NCBI RefSeq assembly: GCF_946190065.1
Contig: NZ_CAMHZD010000006.1
Span: forward strand, 1 to 64,000
DNA: 64,000 nucleotides
Direction: 5' to 3'
Origin: Streptococcus mitis
GTDB taxonomy: Bacteria > Bacillota > Bacilli > Lactobacillales > Streptococcaceae
Part shown: piece by piece, positions 1 through 8,513 of the stretch
Layout: the number at the start of each line of letters is the position of its first letter
Position numbering within the stretch: position 1 is the first letter of the stretch
The notes under the pieces: generated by a model
What the model was told of the DNA's origin: nothing
Databases searched by the model: none
What the model saw: the letters and a program-made list of their open reading frames with translations, nothing else
Program-made: the position numbers and the translations under genes

Positions 1-329
1 CAACAAGTGCGTCAGCCTCAGCCAGCACATCGGCATCTGAGTCAGCCTCAACAAGTGCGTCAGCCTCAGCCAGCACAAGCGCCTCTGAATCAGCGTCAAC
101 AAGTGCGTCTGCCTCAGCCAGCACAAGTGCTTCAGCTTCAACCAGCGTATCAGCATCAGCGGATACATTATCTTCTGAAACACCATCAGAATCAGCAGGT
201 AAGTCAAGACAGCAATTGCCAAATACAGGTACAGAAGCTTCCAAATCATCTGTACTTTTAGGAGCTTTGGCAGCTGTGACTGGTTTAGGTCTGTTTGCGA
301 AACGCCGTAAACGTGATGACGAAGAATAA
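1..329 (+). CDS. Serine-rich-repeat adhesin, C-terminal end (partial)
   Basis: This is the 3' end of a cell-wall-anchored serine-rich-repeat adhesin of the PsrP/GspB/Fap1 type; the start lies outside the window. The reading frame begins at base 3. The first ~150 bases encode alternating Ser-Ala/Thr/Glu residues (SASASTSASE type), the glycosylated stalk. An LPNTG sortase motif follows at 216-230, then a hydrophobic segment (LLGALAAVTGLGLF) and a basic tail (KRRKRDDEE), stop 327-329. Sortase A would link the Thr to peptidoglycan. The downstream glycosyltransferases and SecA2/SecY2 genes are the dedicated modification and export machinery for such proteins, so this is very probably their substrate. 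Binding specificity cannot be judged because the N-terminal ligand domain is not visible. Confidence 0.95.
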   Translation, partial: TSASASASTSASESASTSASASASTSASESASTSASASASTSASASTSVSASADTLSSETPSESAGKSRQQLPNTGTEASKSSVLLGALAAVTGLGLFAKRRKRDDEE

Positions 330-375
330 TCGGATTAAAAATACATAGAAAGTATTGTTATTTCGATTTATGAAG

Positions 376-412
376 AATCCCTTGGATGAAAAATCATCCA
401 GGGGATTTTTTT
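376..412 (+). terminator. Rho-independent terminator after the SRR adhesin gene
   Basis: A 14-bp near-perfect stem (AATCCCTTGGATGA / TCATCCAGGGGATT) with an AAAA loop is followed by seven T. It lies 46 bases after the adhesin stop codon and separates that transcript from the glycosyltransferase genes. Confidence 0.9.
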
Positions 413-453
413 GATACTAAAAGTGAATAGAAGCTGAAAAATAGGGTGAAAAA

Positions 454-462
454 TGTTATAAT
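454..462 (+). promoter_or_regulatory. Extended -10 promoter for the glycosyltransferase cluster
   Basis: TGTTATAAT is a perfect extended -10 element (TGnTATAAT) 22 bases before the chosen start at 485, downstream of the adhesin terminator. No good -35 is visible at 17-bp spacing, which is usual for extended -10 promoters. Confidence 0.7.
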
Positions 463-484
463 ATTAGGAAAGGAGAGAGGTCTC

Positions 485-2569
485 ATGACTGAAAAAATTA
501 CGGTAATTGTACCAGTTTACAATGTTGAAAATTACCTAAATAAATGCCTAGATAGTATTATTACTCAAACATATAAAAATATTGAAATTATTGTTGTTAA
601 TGATGGTTCTACTGATGCTTCAGGTGAAATTTGTAAAGAATTTGCAGAAATCGATCACCGAATTATCTATATAGAACAAGAAAATGCTGGGCTGTCTGCT
701 GTACGAAACACCGGTTTGGAAATTATGTCCGGAGATTATGTGACCTTTGTGGATTCAGATGATTGGATTGAGCAGGATTATCTAGAAACTCTATACAAAA
801 AAATAGTGGAATATCAGGCTGATATTGCAGTTGGGAATTATTATTCTTTCAACGAAAGCGAAGGAATGTTCTACTTCCATATATTGGGAGACTCCTATTA
901 TGAGAAAGTGTATGACAATGTTTCCATCTTTGAGAACTTGTATGATTCTCAAGAAATGAAGAGTTTTGCTTTGATATCTGCTTGGGGCAAACTCTATAAG
1001 GCAGGATTGTTCGAGCAGTTACGCTTCGACATAGGTAAATTAGGAGAGGACGGTTACCTCAATCAAAAGATTTATTTGTTGGCAGAAAAGATTGTTTATA
1101 TCCATAAAGGAATCTATTCTTATCGCATCAGAAATAATAGTTTATCTAGGACTTGGACAGAAAAGTGGATGCATGCCTTGGTTGATGCCATGTCTGAACG
1201 TATCACTTTATTAGCCAATCTAGGATATCCTTTAGAAAAACATTTAGCTATTTATCGTCAGATGTTAGAAAGAAGTCTTTCTAATGGTATGGTCAGTGGT
1301 TTAGAAGAAACGCCTACCTATAAAGAGTTTGAGACAAAAAAATATCTACTAGACAAACTTGAAAAAATTAAGAATACACAAAAGAAAGCCATTGTTCTAG
1401 CGGCGAATTATGCCTATGTAGACCAAGTGTTGACTACGATTAAATCTATCTGTTATCACAATCGTTCGCTTCGTTTTTATTTGATTAATAGTGATTTTCC
1501 TAATGAATGGATTAAGCAAATAAATAAGCGCTTAGAGAAGTTTGACTCAGAAATTATTAATTGCCGAGTGACGTCTGAGCAAATTTCACGTTATAAAACA
1601 GATATTAGTTACACAGTATTTTTGCGTTATTTTGTGTCTGATTTCGTGAAAGAAGACAAAGCTCTCTACTTGGACTGTGATTTACTTGTAACGAAGAATA
1701 TGGATGACTTGTTTGCTACTGACTTACAAGATTACCCTTTGGCAGCTATTCGAGATTTTGGAGGTAGAGTCTATTTCGGCCGAGAAATGTTTAATGCAGG
1801 TGTTCTTTTGATTCATAATGCTCTTTGGAAACAAGAGAATATGACGCAAAAGCTGATTGATTTAACCAATGAATGGCATGATAAGGTAGATCAGGCTGAT
1901 CAAAGTATTTTAAATATGCTTTTTGAAAATAAATGGCTAGAATTGGATTTTGATTATAATCACATTGTCATTCATAAGCAGTTCACTGATTATCAGATTC
2001 CTGAAGGTCAGGATTATCCTGCTATTATTCACTATCTTTCCCATAGAAAACCGTGGAAAGATTTGGCAGCACAAACCTATCGTGATGTTTGGTGGTATTA
2101 CCATAATCTAGAATGGACAGAGTTGGGTCAAAATTATCATTTACATCCATTACAAAAATCTCATATCTATCCTGTAAAAGAACCGTTCACTTGCCTCATC
2201 TATACAGCCTCAGACCATATTGAACAAATTGAAACATTAATTCAATCTTTACCAGATATTCAGTTTAAAATTGCAGCTAGAGTGATGGTTAGTGATCGAT
2301 TAGCTCAGATGACGGTTTATCCAAATGTGACTATCTTTAATGGTATCCATTATTTACTTGATGTCGATAATGAATTGGTAGAAACCAGTCAAGTACTTTT
2401 AGATATTAATCATGGTGAAAAGACAGAGGAAATTCTCAATCGATTTGCAAGACTTGGGAAACCGATTCTATCCTTTGAAAACACCAAATCCTATGAAGTA
2501 AGTCAGGAAGTATATGCTGTTGACCAAGTTCAGGCAATGATTGAAAAATTAAGAGAAATAAGTAAATGA
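485..2569 (+). CDS. GT2-GT8 fusion glycosyltransferase
   Basis: A 694-residue cytoplasmic fusion that probably adds two different sugars to the SRR adhesin glycan. Residues ~3-240 are a family 2 GT-A domain (VIVPVYN, then FVDSDDW as the metal/nucleotide site). Residues ~300-550 are a family 8 domain with the DXD motif D397-C-D399. Residues ~568-690 are a Rossmann-like module resembling the C-terminal half of GtfB (ends its core with LLDINHGE). Start 485 is preferred because AGGAGAGAGG lies just upstream; the longer GTG start at 446 would overlap the -10 box. Neighbouring genes carry GT8 and GT2 as separate adjacent proteins, so this looks like a fused version of the same couplet. Donor sugars cannot be read from sequence. 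Confidence 0.88.
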   Translation: MTEKITVIVPVYNVENYLNKCLDSIITQTYKNIEIIVVNDGSTDASGEICKEFAEIDHRIIYIEQENAGLSAVRNTGLEIMSGDYVTFVDSDDWIEQDYLETLYKKIVEYQADIAVGNYYSFNESEGMFYFHILGDSYYEKVYDNVSIFENLYDSQEMKSFALISAWGKLYKAGLFEQLRFDIGKLGEDGYLNQKIYLLAEKIVYIHKGIYSYRIRNNSLSRTWTEKWMHALVDAMSERITLLANLGYPLEKHLAIYRQMLERSLSNGMVSGLEETPTYKEFETKKYLLDKLEKIKNTQKKAIVLAANYAYVDQVLTTIKSICYHNRSLRFYLINSDFPNEWIKQINKRLEKFDSEIINCRVTSEQISRYKTDISYTVFLRYFVSDFVKEDKALYLDCDLLVTKNMDDLFATDLQDYPLAAIRDFGGRVYFGREMFNAGVLLIHNALWKQENMTQKLIDLTNEWHDKVDQADQSILNMLFENKWLELDFDYNHIVIHKQFTDYQIPEGQDYPAIIHYLSHRKPWKDLAAQTYRDVWWYYHNLEWTELGQNYHLHPLQKSHIYPVKEPFTCLIYTASDHIEQIETLIQSLPDIQFKIAARVMVSDRLAQMTVYPNVTIFNGIHYLLDVDNELVETSQVLLDINHGEKTEEILNRFARLGKPILSFENTKSYEVSQEVYAVDQVQAMIEKLREISK

Positions 2570-2587
2570 AGAAAAAAATCTATTAGG

Positions 2588-2948
2588 AGATGCTCTGATT
2601 TTGACGGTCAGTGATTAGATTGAAGAGTTGGATTATCTCCTTGAAAACTTGCCGAACATCTGTTTTTATATTGCAGCTTCTGTAATAATGTGAAATCAAA
2701 AAATAGAGATCAAACATAATGTACAACTCGCTACAATTACTAATAGAGGTTAGGTAGAATTTCTACTAGAATTGTGTGATTGGCTTGAAAATTTTTTGAT
2801 TTAACATATAGATTTAGAAATGGAAAAGATATCATCAAAGACATGGGTACTGTAATTGTCGATGAAATAGAAATGAAAAGTCAACATCCCAAAAAGTAGA
2901 AATCACGTTTTTTCAGTTGATGAAATAGATGATTTGGTTATAAAATAG
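2588..2948 (+). pseudogene. Decayed GT8 C-terminal (GtfB-like) module
   Basis: The 397-base gap between two glycosyltransferase genes is a gene relic. From 2601 the frame reads LTVSD, stop, then IEELDYLLENLPNICFYIAA before another stop at about 2691, matching the LTNS..xxLPEVxFxIAA signature of the GT8 C-terminal modules nearby. Near 2905-2948 another frame reads HVFSVDEIDDLVIK then stop, matching the last residues of those proteins (HIFSASEPDKMVDAI in the next gene). Between these, the sequence is frameshifted. No functional product is expected. It documents loss of at least one further glycosyltransferase from this array. Confidence 0.75.
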
Positions 2949-2966
2949 AAGAATCGGGAGATAAGA

Positions 2967-4196
2967 ATGTATAGAAAAGTTATTGCTTTAGGAGCTGATA
3001 TTCATTACCTTGACAAGGTAGAAACCGTGATAAAGTCAGTTTCGGTTCATAATCACAATGTGAAATTTTATGTGTTTAATGACGATCTACCCAGTGAATG
3101 GTTCCTTTTGATGAGAAATCGTTTGAATGTCATTGGTTCTGAGATTATTAATGTCAAAAAAACAGTTCACAATCTTCGTGATTTTCACTTGCCAAATGCA
3201 ATCCTGTCCTATGCAACTTTCTTTAGGTATTTCATAGCAGACGAACTGCTTGAAGATCGGGTACTCTACTTAGATTCGGATATCATTGTGAATGCCAATT
3301 TGGATGAACTCTTTTTTTTGGATCTACAAGGATACGCTATCGCAGCTGTTCAAGATTTTGATAAAGATGGTTGGTTAACAACCTTTAATGCAGGTATGTT
3401 GTTGATTGATACAAAAAAATGGCGAGAAAAAAAATCAACACAAAATTTGCTAGAGTTGACTGCCCAACACCATGAACATGTTTATGGGGACCAAGGTGTT
3501 CTCAATATGTATTTCGGTGACCAGTGGCTACATTTGGACAAAGAGTATAATTTCATGGTTGGTTTAGATCAGTTTTTACATTTAAAAGGTAATACTGACT
3601 GGTACCAATCCAACTATTATGGAAATTACGAGCCTAAGATTGTCCATTATACTACAGAGTTCAAACCGTGGACTCATTTAACACTTACACGTTTTCGTAA
3701 ATTATGGTGGTTTTATTATGGATTGAACTGGAACGATGTATTGTTGAGTTCAGATATCGTTAAACGCTCTTTTAACGAATTAGTAGGAGCTCCTTTATAT
3801 CATACTTGTATTTTTACAAATAGTGCTGAAATGGAGTCCTTGGAATATCTTCTATCTGAACTTCCAGAAGTGCATTTTACTGTCTTGGCACATACAAATT
3901 TTGCTTATAGTGTAGTTGATATGCAACGATTCTTGAATCTATCAATTTATCCAAATTTTAATTCTTTCAATATGAAAGAAACCTTGGATAAGATGGATTT
4001 CTATCTTGATATTAACCATGGAGGAACAATTGTCAACATTATCGAAGAAGTCCATAGACGCAATAAACCGATTTTTGCTTTTGATAATACTAGCCATGAT
4101 TCCAGTGGAAAAAGTCACATTTTTTCAGCAAGTGAGCCAGATAAGATGGTAGATGCTATTCGCACATTTTTAGGAGAAAAAGTCAATGGAAAATGA
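2967..4196 (+). CDS. GT8 glycosyltransferase with GtfB-like C-terminal module
   Basis: A 409-residue retaining glycosyltransferase of family 8, of the GlyE-like type found in pneumococcal PsrP loci (from memory). The N-terminal GT-A domain (~1-265) starts VIALGADIHYLDKVETVIKS and has the DXD site D103-S-D105 for Mn2+/UDP-sugar. A second Rossmann-like module (~280-400) carries ELPEVHFTVLA and FYLDINHGG. GGGAG precedes the ATG by 6 bases. The 3' end overlaps the next GT2 gene by 11 bases, implying translational coupling. Its closest paralogue in the window is the GT8 gene at 5506. Likely role: adding hexose, perhaps galactose as in GlyE, to the growing adhesin glycan; donor unproven. Confidence 0.9.
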   Translation: MYRKVIALGADIHYLDKVETVIKSVSVHNHNVKFYVFNDDLPSEWFLLMRNRLNVIGSEIINVKKTVHNLRDFHLPNAILSYATFFRYFIADELLEDRVLYLDSDIIVNANLDELFFLDLQGYAIAAVQDFDKDGWLTTFNAGMLLIDTKKWREKKSTQNLLELTAQHHEHVYGDQGVLNMYFGDQWLHLDKEYNFMVGLDQFLHLKGNTDWYQSNYYGNYEPKIVHYTTEFKPWTHLTLTRFRKLWWFYYGLNWNDVLLSSDIVKRSFNELVGAPLYHTCIFTNSAEMESLEYLLSELPEVHFTVLAHTNFAYSVVDMQRFLNLSIYPNFNSFNMKETLDKMDFYLDINHGGTIVNIIEEVHRRNKPIFAFDNTSHDSSGKSHIFSASEPDKMVDAIRTFLGEKVNGK

Positions 4197-5082
4197 GTTA
4201 ATTAGTATTATAGTTCCAATTTACAACGTTGAGAATTATTTGCGAATGTGCTTGGATAGCATTCAGAATCAGACGTATCAAAATTTTGAATGCCTATTAA
4301 TCAATGATGGTTCTCCAGACAATTCAGCAGAAATCTGTAGAGAATATGTTGCTAAAGATTCTCGTTTCCGCTATTTCGAAAAAGAAAATGGTGGATTATC
4401 GTCGGCTCGAAACTATGGAATTGAACGTGCAGAAGGATCATTTATCACTTTTGTAGATTCGGATGATTGGTTGGAAGGCAATAGTCTAGAGATTTTATCT
4501 GATAAAATGAATCGATATGATGCAGATATTGTAGTATCTTGTTACTGTATCTATGATGAGGAAAAAGAAATGTATCTTTTCTTTACCTATGGAGAAACGT
4601 ACGATAAGATTTATAATACTAAAGAACTACTAGAAATGTTACCAGTATTAGAAGGGAAAACTCTTAGTTTTCAAACTTCTTGGGGAATTCTATTTAAAAA
4701 AGAGTTGTTTGAACATATTTCTTTTCCCGCTGGAAAAATAAATGAGGATATTGCGACAAATTATAAATGTTATATGCAAGCGAAGAAAATAGTCTATGCT
4801 CATAAAAATACTTACTGCTATCGTCTGAGAAATACAAGTATTTCTCATGCATCGTTTACAGAGAAAATGATGCGTGATGATCATGATGCTCGCATTGAAA
4901 GAATTGCCTTGTTAGCATTAAAAGGCTATGATATCAGTAATTATTTAACGCAACATAAACAGTATTTGAAAACTTGGCATGCTCATGCTATCGAAAAGGG
5001 ATTTTTACATAGCCGAGAAACTGCTCGTTTGGAGGAATTAGATTTTCTTTTATCGATGAATGGTGTGAAATGTGACGAATAG
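4186..5082 (+). CDS. GT2 glycosyltransferase
   Basis: A 298-residue family 2 inverting glycosyltransferase. The N-terminal GT-A fold starts with ISIIVPIYNVENYL, has INDGSPDNS and the metal-binding FVDSDDW near residue 95-101. The C-terminal ~150 residues are the helical acceptor-side region and differ strongly from the paralogues at 6722 and 7611, although the first ~80 residues are nearly the same in all three. It overlaps the upstream GT8 gene by 11 bases. It probably extends the SRR adhesin glycan in the cytoplasm; the sugar is unknown. Confidence 0.9.
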   Translation: MENELISIIVPIYNVENYLRMCLDSIQNQTYQNFECLLINDGSPDNSAEICREYVAKDSRFRYFEKENGGLSSARNYGIERAEGSFITFVDSDDWLEGNSLEILSDKMNRYDADIVVSCYCIYDEEKEMYLFFTYGETYDKIYNTKELLEMLPVLEGKTLSFQTSWGILFKKELFEHISFPAGKINEDIATNYKCYMQAKKIVYAHKNTYCYRLRNTSISHASFTEKMMRDDHDARIERIALLALKGYDISNYLTQHKQYLKTWHAHAIEKGFLHSRETARLEELDFLLSMNGVKCDE

Positions 5083-5505
5083 ATTATATATCACAACATA
5101 ATTGTACCGTGTACAACGTTATCATATACATCATGTATTTGTTTAATAAATCTGCAACGAATAATCATTTACTTACAAAAATAATAACTCCAACAGTCGA
5201 ATTAATTCTTAATTAAAACGATTTACTTTTATTTCGAAAGGGTGTTGAGAAAATTTTATGCCTCTCACTTTGCAAAAGAGGTTATCTCCTTTATGCAACG
5301 TGTTGAAAAGAAATGATTATAAGCTACCTTGTTGAAGTTCAACAAAAAAGCCATATTTATTAGATATACTAAAGTTTCAACATACTTTTCCTGAAAAAAT
5401 GTATGATGAAAGGTTTCCTGATTGATAAAAATAGAAATCGGTGGTTTTGAGAGCTTCTTACAAGTATTGAGTATATATTTCTTAAGAGAGGAATTATTTA
5501 TAAAA
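5083..5505 (+). other. AT-rich gap without an intact gene; possible gene debris
   Basis: A 423-base stretch between GT2 and GT8 genes. No intact coding frame is convincing. Short stop-bounded frames such as SHFAKEVISFMQRVEKK (around 5263-5314) and KPYLLDILKFQHTFPEKMYD (around 5346-5410) look protein-like and may be remnants of a lost gene, but I could not match them to a family. A minus-strand frame covering 5265-5519 overlaps the start of the next gene and lacks support. Confidence 0.4.
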
Positions 5506-6717
5506 ATGAAAAAATCCATAGTTTTTAATGCAGATAATAATTATATAGATAAATTAGAAACTGTTATCAAATCTATTTGTTGCCACAACGATTGCTTGAA
5601 ATTTTATGTCTTTAATGATGATATCTCATCTGAGTGGTTTTTGATGATGAACAAGCGATTGAAGACCATACAATCTGAAATCGTTAATGTTAAGATAGTA
5701 GACCATGTTCTTAAAAAATTTCATTTACCGTTAAAGAATTTAAGTTATGCCACTTTCTTTCGTTATTTCATACCTAACTTTGTAAAAGAAAGTCGTGCTT
5801 TATATTTAGATTCGGATATCATCGTTACAGAGAATTTGGACTATTTATTTGACATAGATTTAGAAGGTTATCCCTTGGCAGCAATAGAAGATTCTTTTGG
5901 AGATGCTCCTTCTAACAATTTCAACGCTGGAGTGTTGTTAGTTGATGTAGATAGTTGGAGAGATGAAGATGCTTGTACGAAATTGTTAGAATTAACCAAT
6001 CAATACCATGAGACAGCATATGGGGATCAAGGGATTTTAAATATGCTATTCCATAATAGATGGAAAAAATTAGATCGAACTTTTAATTTTATGGTGGGGA
6101 TGGATAGTGTTGCTCACATAGAAGGAAATCAAAGATGGTATGAGATTTCTGAGTTTAAAAAAGGAGATTTACCTAGTGTTATACATTATACTGGGGTAAA
6201 ACCTTGGGAAATGATTGCCAATAATCGCTTTAGAGAAGTTTGGTGGTTTTATAACCTGTTAGAATGGTCTGATATTTTATTGAGAAAAGATATAATTAAT
6301 CGTAGTTTTAAAGAACTTGTATATAGTCCTAAAGCTCATACAGCAATTTTGACTGCGAGTTGTGAGATGGAGCATGTGGAATATTTGATAGAAAATTTAC
6401 CAGAGGTACATTTTTCTATACTAGCACATACTTATTTTGCGTCTAATGTTGTTGCCTTATTAAGATATAGTAATGTTACGATATATCCTTGTTTTTCTCC
6501 ATTTGATTATCAAAAAATGTTGGATAACTTAGATTTTTATTTAGATATTAATCATTATCAAGAAGTGGATAATATTGTATCAGTTGTTCAACAACTATCT
6601 AAACCAATTTTTGCCTTTGAAAATACTTGCCATGATATAGACAATCAAACTAATGTATTTTCTTCAACAGAACCCAATAAAATGGTAGAGGCTATTAGAC
6701 AATTCTTAGGAGAATAA
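5506..6717 (+). CDS. GT8 glycosyltransferase with GtfB-like C-terminal module
   Basis: A 403-residue paralogue of the GT8 enzyme at 2967, with the same two-part plan: a GT-A domain beginning SIVFNADNNYIDKLETVIKS with DXD in LYLDSDIIV, then a Rossmann-like module containing NLPEVHFSILAHTYFA and DFYLDINHYQ. Start 5506 (ATG) is chosen because the homologues start MxKxIxxxAD; an upstream TTG at 5422 would add 28 unsupported residues. GAGAGG lies 15 bases upstream, a rather distant ribosome site. It is followed after 4 bases by a GT2 gene, repeating the GT8-GT2 couplet at 2967/4186. Local base composition is AT-rich, unlike the later core genes. Confidence 0.88.
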   Translation: MKKSIVFNADNNYIDKLETVIKSICCHNDCLKFYVFNDDISSEWFLMMNKRLKTIQSEIVNVKIVDHVLKKFHLPLKNLSYATFFRYFIPNFVKESRALYLDSDIIVTENLDYLFDIDLEGYPLAAIEDSFGDAPSNNFNAGVLLVDVDSWRDEDACTKLLELTNQYHETAYGDQGILNMLFHNRWKKLDRTFNFMVGMDSVAHIEGNQRWYEISEFKKGDLPSVIHYTGVKPWEMIANNRFREVWWFYNLLEWSDILLRKDIINRSFKELVYSPKAHTAILTASCEMEHVEYLIENLPEVHFSILAHTYFASNVVALLRYSNVTIYPCFSPFDYQKMLDNLDFYLDINHYQEVDNIVSVVQQLSKPIFAFENTCHDIDNQTNVFSSTEPNKMVEAIRQFLGE

Positions 6718-6721
6718 GTTT

Positions 6722-7606
6722 ATGGGGAATGAATTAGTAAGTATTATAGTACCAGTTTATAATACAGAGAAGTATATTAGACAATGTCTGGACAGCATTC
6801 TGAACCAAACTTATCAAAATTTTGAGTGCCTATTAATAAATGATGGTTCATCAGATAATTCTGCGGATATTTGTAGAGAATATGTTGCCAAAGATACACG
6901 TTTTCGTTATTTTGAAAAGGAAAATGGTGGAGTATCATCGGCTAGAAATTTAGGTATTGAATGTTCGGGGGGGGCGTACATTACGTTTATTGATTCAGAT
7001 GATTGGGTGGATTCCGATTATTTAGAAGTTCTTTATAGTGCCCTTATAGAAGAACAAGCAGACATAGCGGTATCTACCTACAAAAAATTTAATGTTTCGG
7101 ATAACTGCTGGTACTTTCATTCCTTTCAAGTTAAATACGATCGGAAAGTTTTTACGAATATAGAACTAATTGATGAATTGGTCGATTTAGATTCATTTGA
7201 TTTTTCATATCGTTTTGTAAGTGGGAAATTGGTAAATAAAACTAGTTTGAAAAAAATTAGATTTAATGAATTGACTACTTTAGGAGAAGATATGGAATTT
7301 TGGTTTAAATTATACCTTATTTCCGCTAGAATTGTCTATGTTAATCGAGATAGTTATATTTATCGTGTGAGTGATTATTCAAGACATGTTAGCTTAGAAA
7401 AATTTCGTAGTGATTTACAGCAATATCTGAATTTTCTTACCTTTCTTTCAATTAAAGGATTTGATATATCAAAGTATAAAGATAGATGTATATCTCTTAT
7501 ACAAGGACGAGATCAAATAGTAAAAGAATTAGCTGACTATGATACAGATGAAAATATACGATGGTTTAATGAAATGCTATTTTTATTAGAGGGAGAGAAC
7601 AGTTAA
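6722..7606 (+). CDS. GT2 glycosyltransferase containing a G8 tract
   Basis: A 294-residue family 2 glycosyltransferase with VSIIVPVYNTEKYI, the conserved INDGSSDNS block and FIDSDDWVDSDY as the metal/donor site. The first ~80 residues almost match the GT2 proteins at 4186 and 7611, and the remainder is divergent. A run of eight G (6967-6974) encodes S-G-G-A about 85 residues in, just before the DXD-type motif. The two paralogues use mixed bases at the same place, so the tract is not demanded by the protein. Loss or gain of one G would truncate the enzyme, making on/off switching plausible. It follows the GT8 gene at 5506 by 4 bases, in one transcript. Confidence 0.88.
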   Translation: MGNELVSIIVPVYNTEKYIRQCLDSILNQTYQNFECLLINDGSSDNSADICREYVAKDTRFRYFEKENGGVSSARNLGIECSGGAYITFIDSDDWVDSDYLEVLYSALIEEQADIAVSTYKKFNVSDNCWYFHSFQVKYDRKVFTNIELIDELVDLDSFDFSYRFVSGKLVNKTSLKKIRFNELTTLGEDMEFWFKLYLISARIVYVNRDSYIYRVSDYSRHVSLEKFRSDLQQYLNFLTFLSIKGFDISKYKDRCISLIQGRDQIVKELADYDTDENIRWFNEMLFLLEGENS

Positions 7607-7610
7607 TAAT

Positions 7611-8486
7611 ATGAATTCAGAGTTAATTAGTATTATTGTACCCATTTACAATGTTGAAAAATATTTGCGACAGTGCTTGGATAGCATTCAGAATCAGACG
7701 TATCAAAATTTTGAGTGTCTATTAATCAATGATGGTTCACCAGACAATTCAGCAGACATTTGTAGAGAGTATGTTGAGAAAGATTCTCGTTTCAAATATT
7801 TTGAAAAAGAAAATGGAGGCCTATCAGACGCACGTAATTATGGAATAAGACAATCAAAAGGTTCCTATCTTACTTTTGTAGACTCTGATGATTGGTTGGA
7901 ACATGATGCTTTAGACCGATTATATGGTGCTTTGAGAAAGGGAAATGCGGATATTAGTATCGGACGTTTTAATTGTTATGATAATTCGCGCTGCCAATAT
8001 TTATTTTATGATTCTAATCCAGATGATTCTCTTGAAGTGATAGAAGGAAAAGAAATCATCAATAGAGAAGGTCTCGAAGAAATGAGAAATGGGAATTGGA
8101 CTGTAGCTTATTTGAAATTATTCAAGAGAGAGCTATTAGAAAGTTTGCCATTTCCTTTAGGAAAAATTGCGGAAGATACTTACTGGACATGGAAAGTACT
8201 TCTAAAGGCTTCACGGGTTGTCTATTTAAATAGTTATATTTATTGGTACCGTGTTGGTCTGACTGGTACTTTATCGAATATATGGAGTGAAAAGCGTATA
8301 TATGATGAAATTGAAGCCAGGGAAGAAAAACTCGCTATTTTAGCAAGTTTGAATTATGATTTGACCAATCATATTTTGATTTATAAAAATAGATTACAAA
8401 GAGCAATAGCAAAATTAGAAGAACAAAATATGCAATTTACAGAGATTTATAGAAGAATGATGGAAAAATTATCTTTACTTCCGTAG
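7611..8486 (+). CDS. GT2 glycosyltransferase
   Basis: A 291-residue family 2 glycosyltransferase. It starts ISIIVPIYNVEKYL, with INDGSPDNS and the metal site FVDSDDWLEHDA. The 5' ~240 bases are almost identical at DNA level to the gene at 4186 (for example the stretches encoding DSIQNQTYQNFE), while the 3' half differs. GGGAGAG lies about 13 bases before the ATG. It probably adds a sugar to the SRR adhesin glycan; the acceptor is presumably set by the variable C-terminal half. Confidence 0.88.
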   Translation: MNSELISIIVPIYNVEKYLRQCLDSIQNQTYQNFECLLINDGSPDNSADICREYVEKDSRFKYFEKENGGLSDARNYGIRQSKGSYLTFVDSDDWLEHDALDRLYGALRKGNADISIGRFNCYDNSRCQYLFYDSNPDDSLEVIEGKEIINREGLEEMRNGNWTVAYLKLFKRELLESLPFPLGKIAEDTYWTWKVLLKASRVVYLNSYIYWYRVGLTGTLSNIWSEKRIYDEIEAREEKLAILASLNYDLTNHILIYKNRLQRAIAKLEEQNMQFTEIYRRMMEKLSLLP

Positions 8487-8513
8487 ATATTGATAAATAA
8501 TGAGAAATACAAT

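Noticed and set aside
1-200. CRISPR-like or tandem repeat array
   Set aside because: The periodicity is that of Ser-rich coding repeats without spacers.
7-261. 84-residue open frame rich in Gln, Pro and Leu
   Set aside because: It is the wrong frame of the serine-rich repeat. The frame starting at base 3 gives the Ser repeat, LPNTG motif and membrane anchor.
5265-5519. Minus-strand 84-residue frame before the GT8 gene
   Set aside because: It overlaps the start of the GT8 gene, has no ribosome site and shows no recognisable domain.
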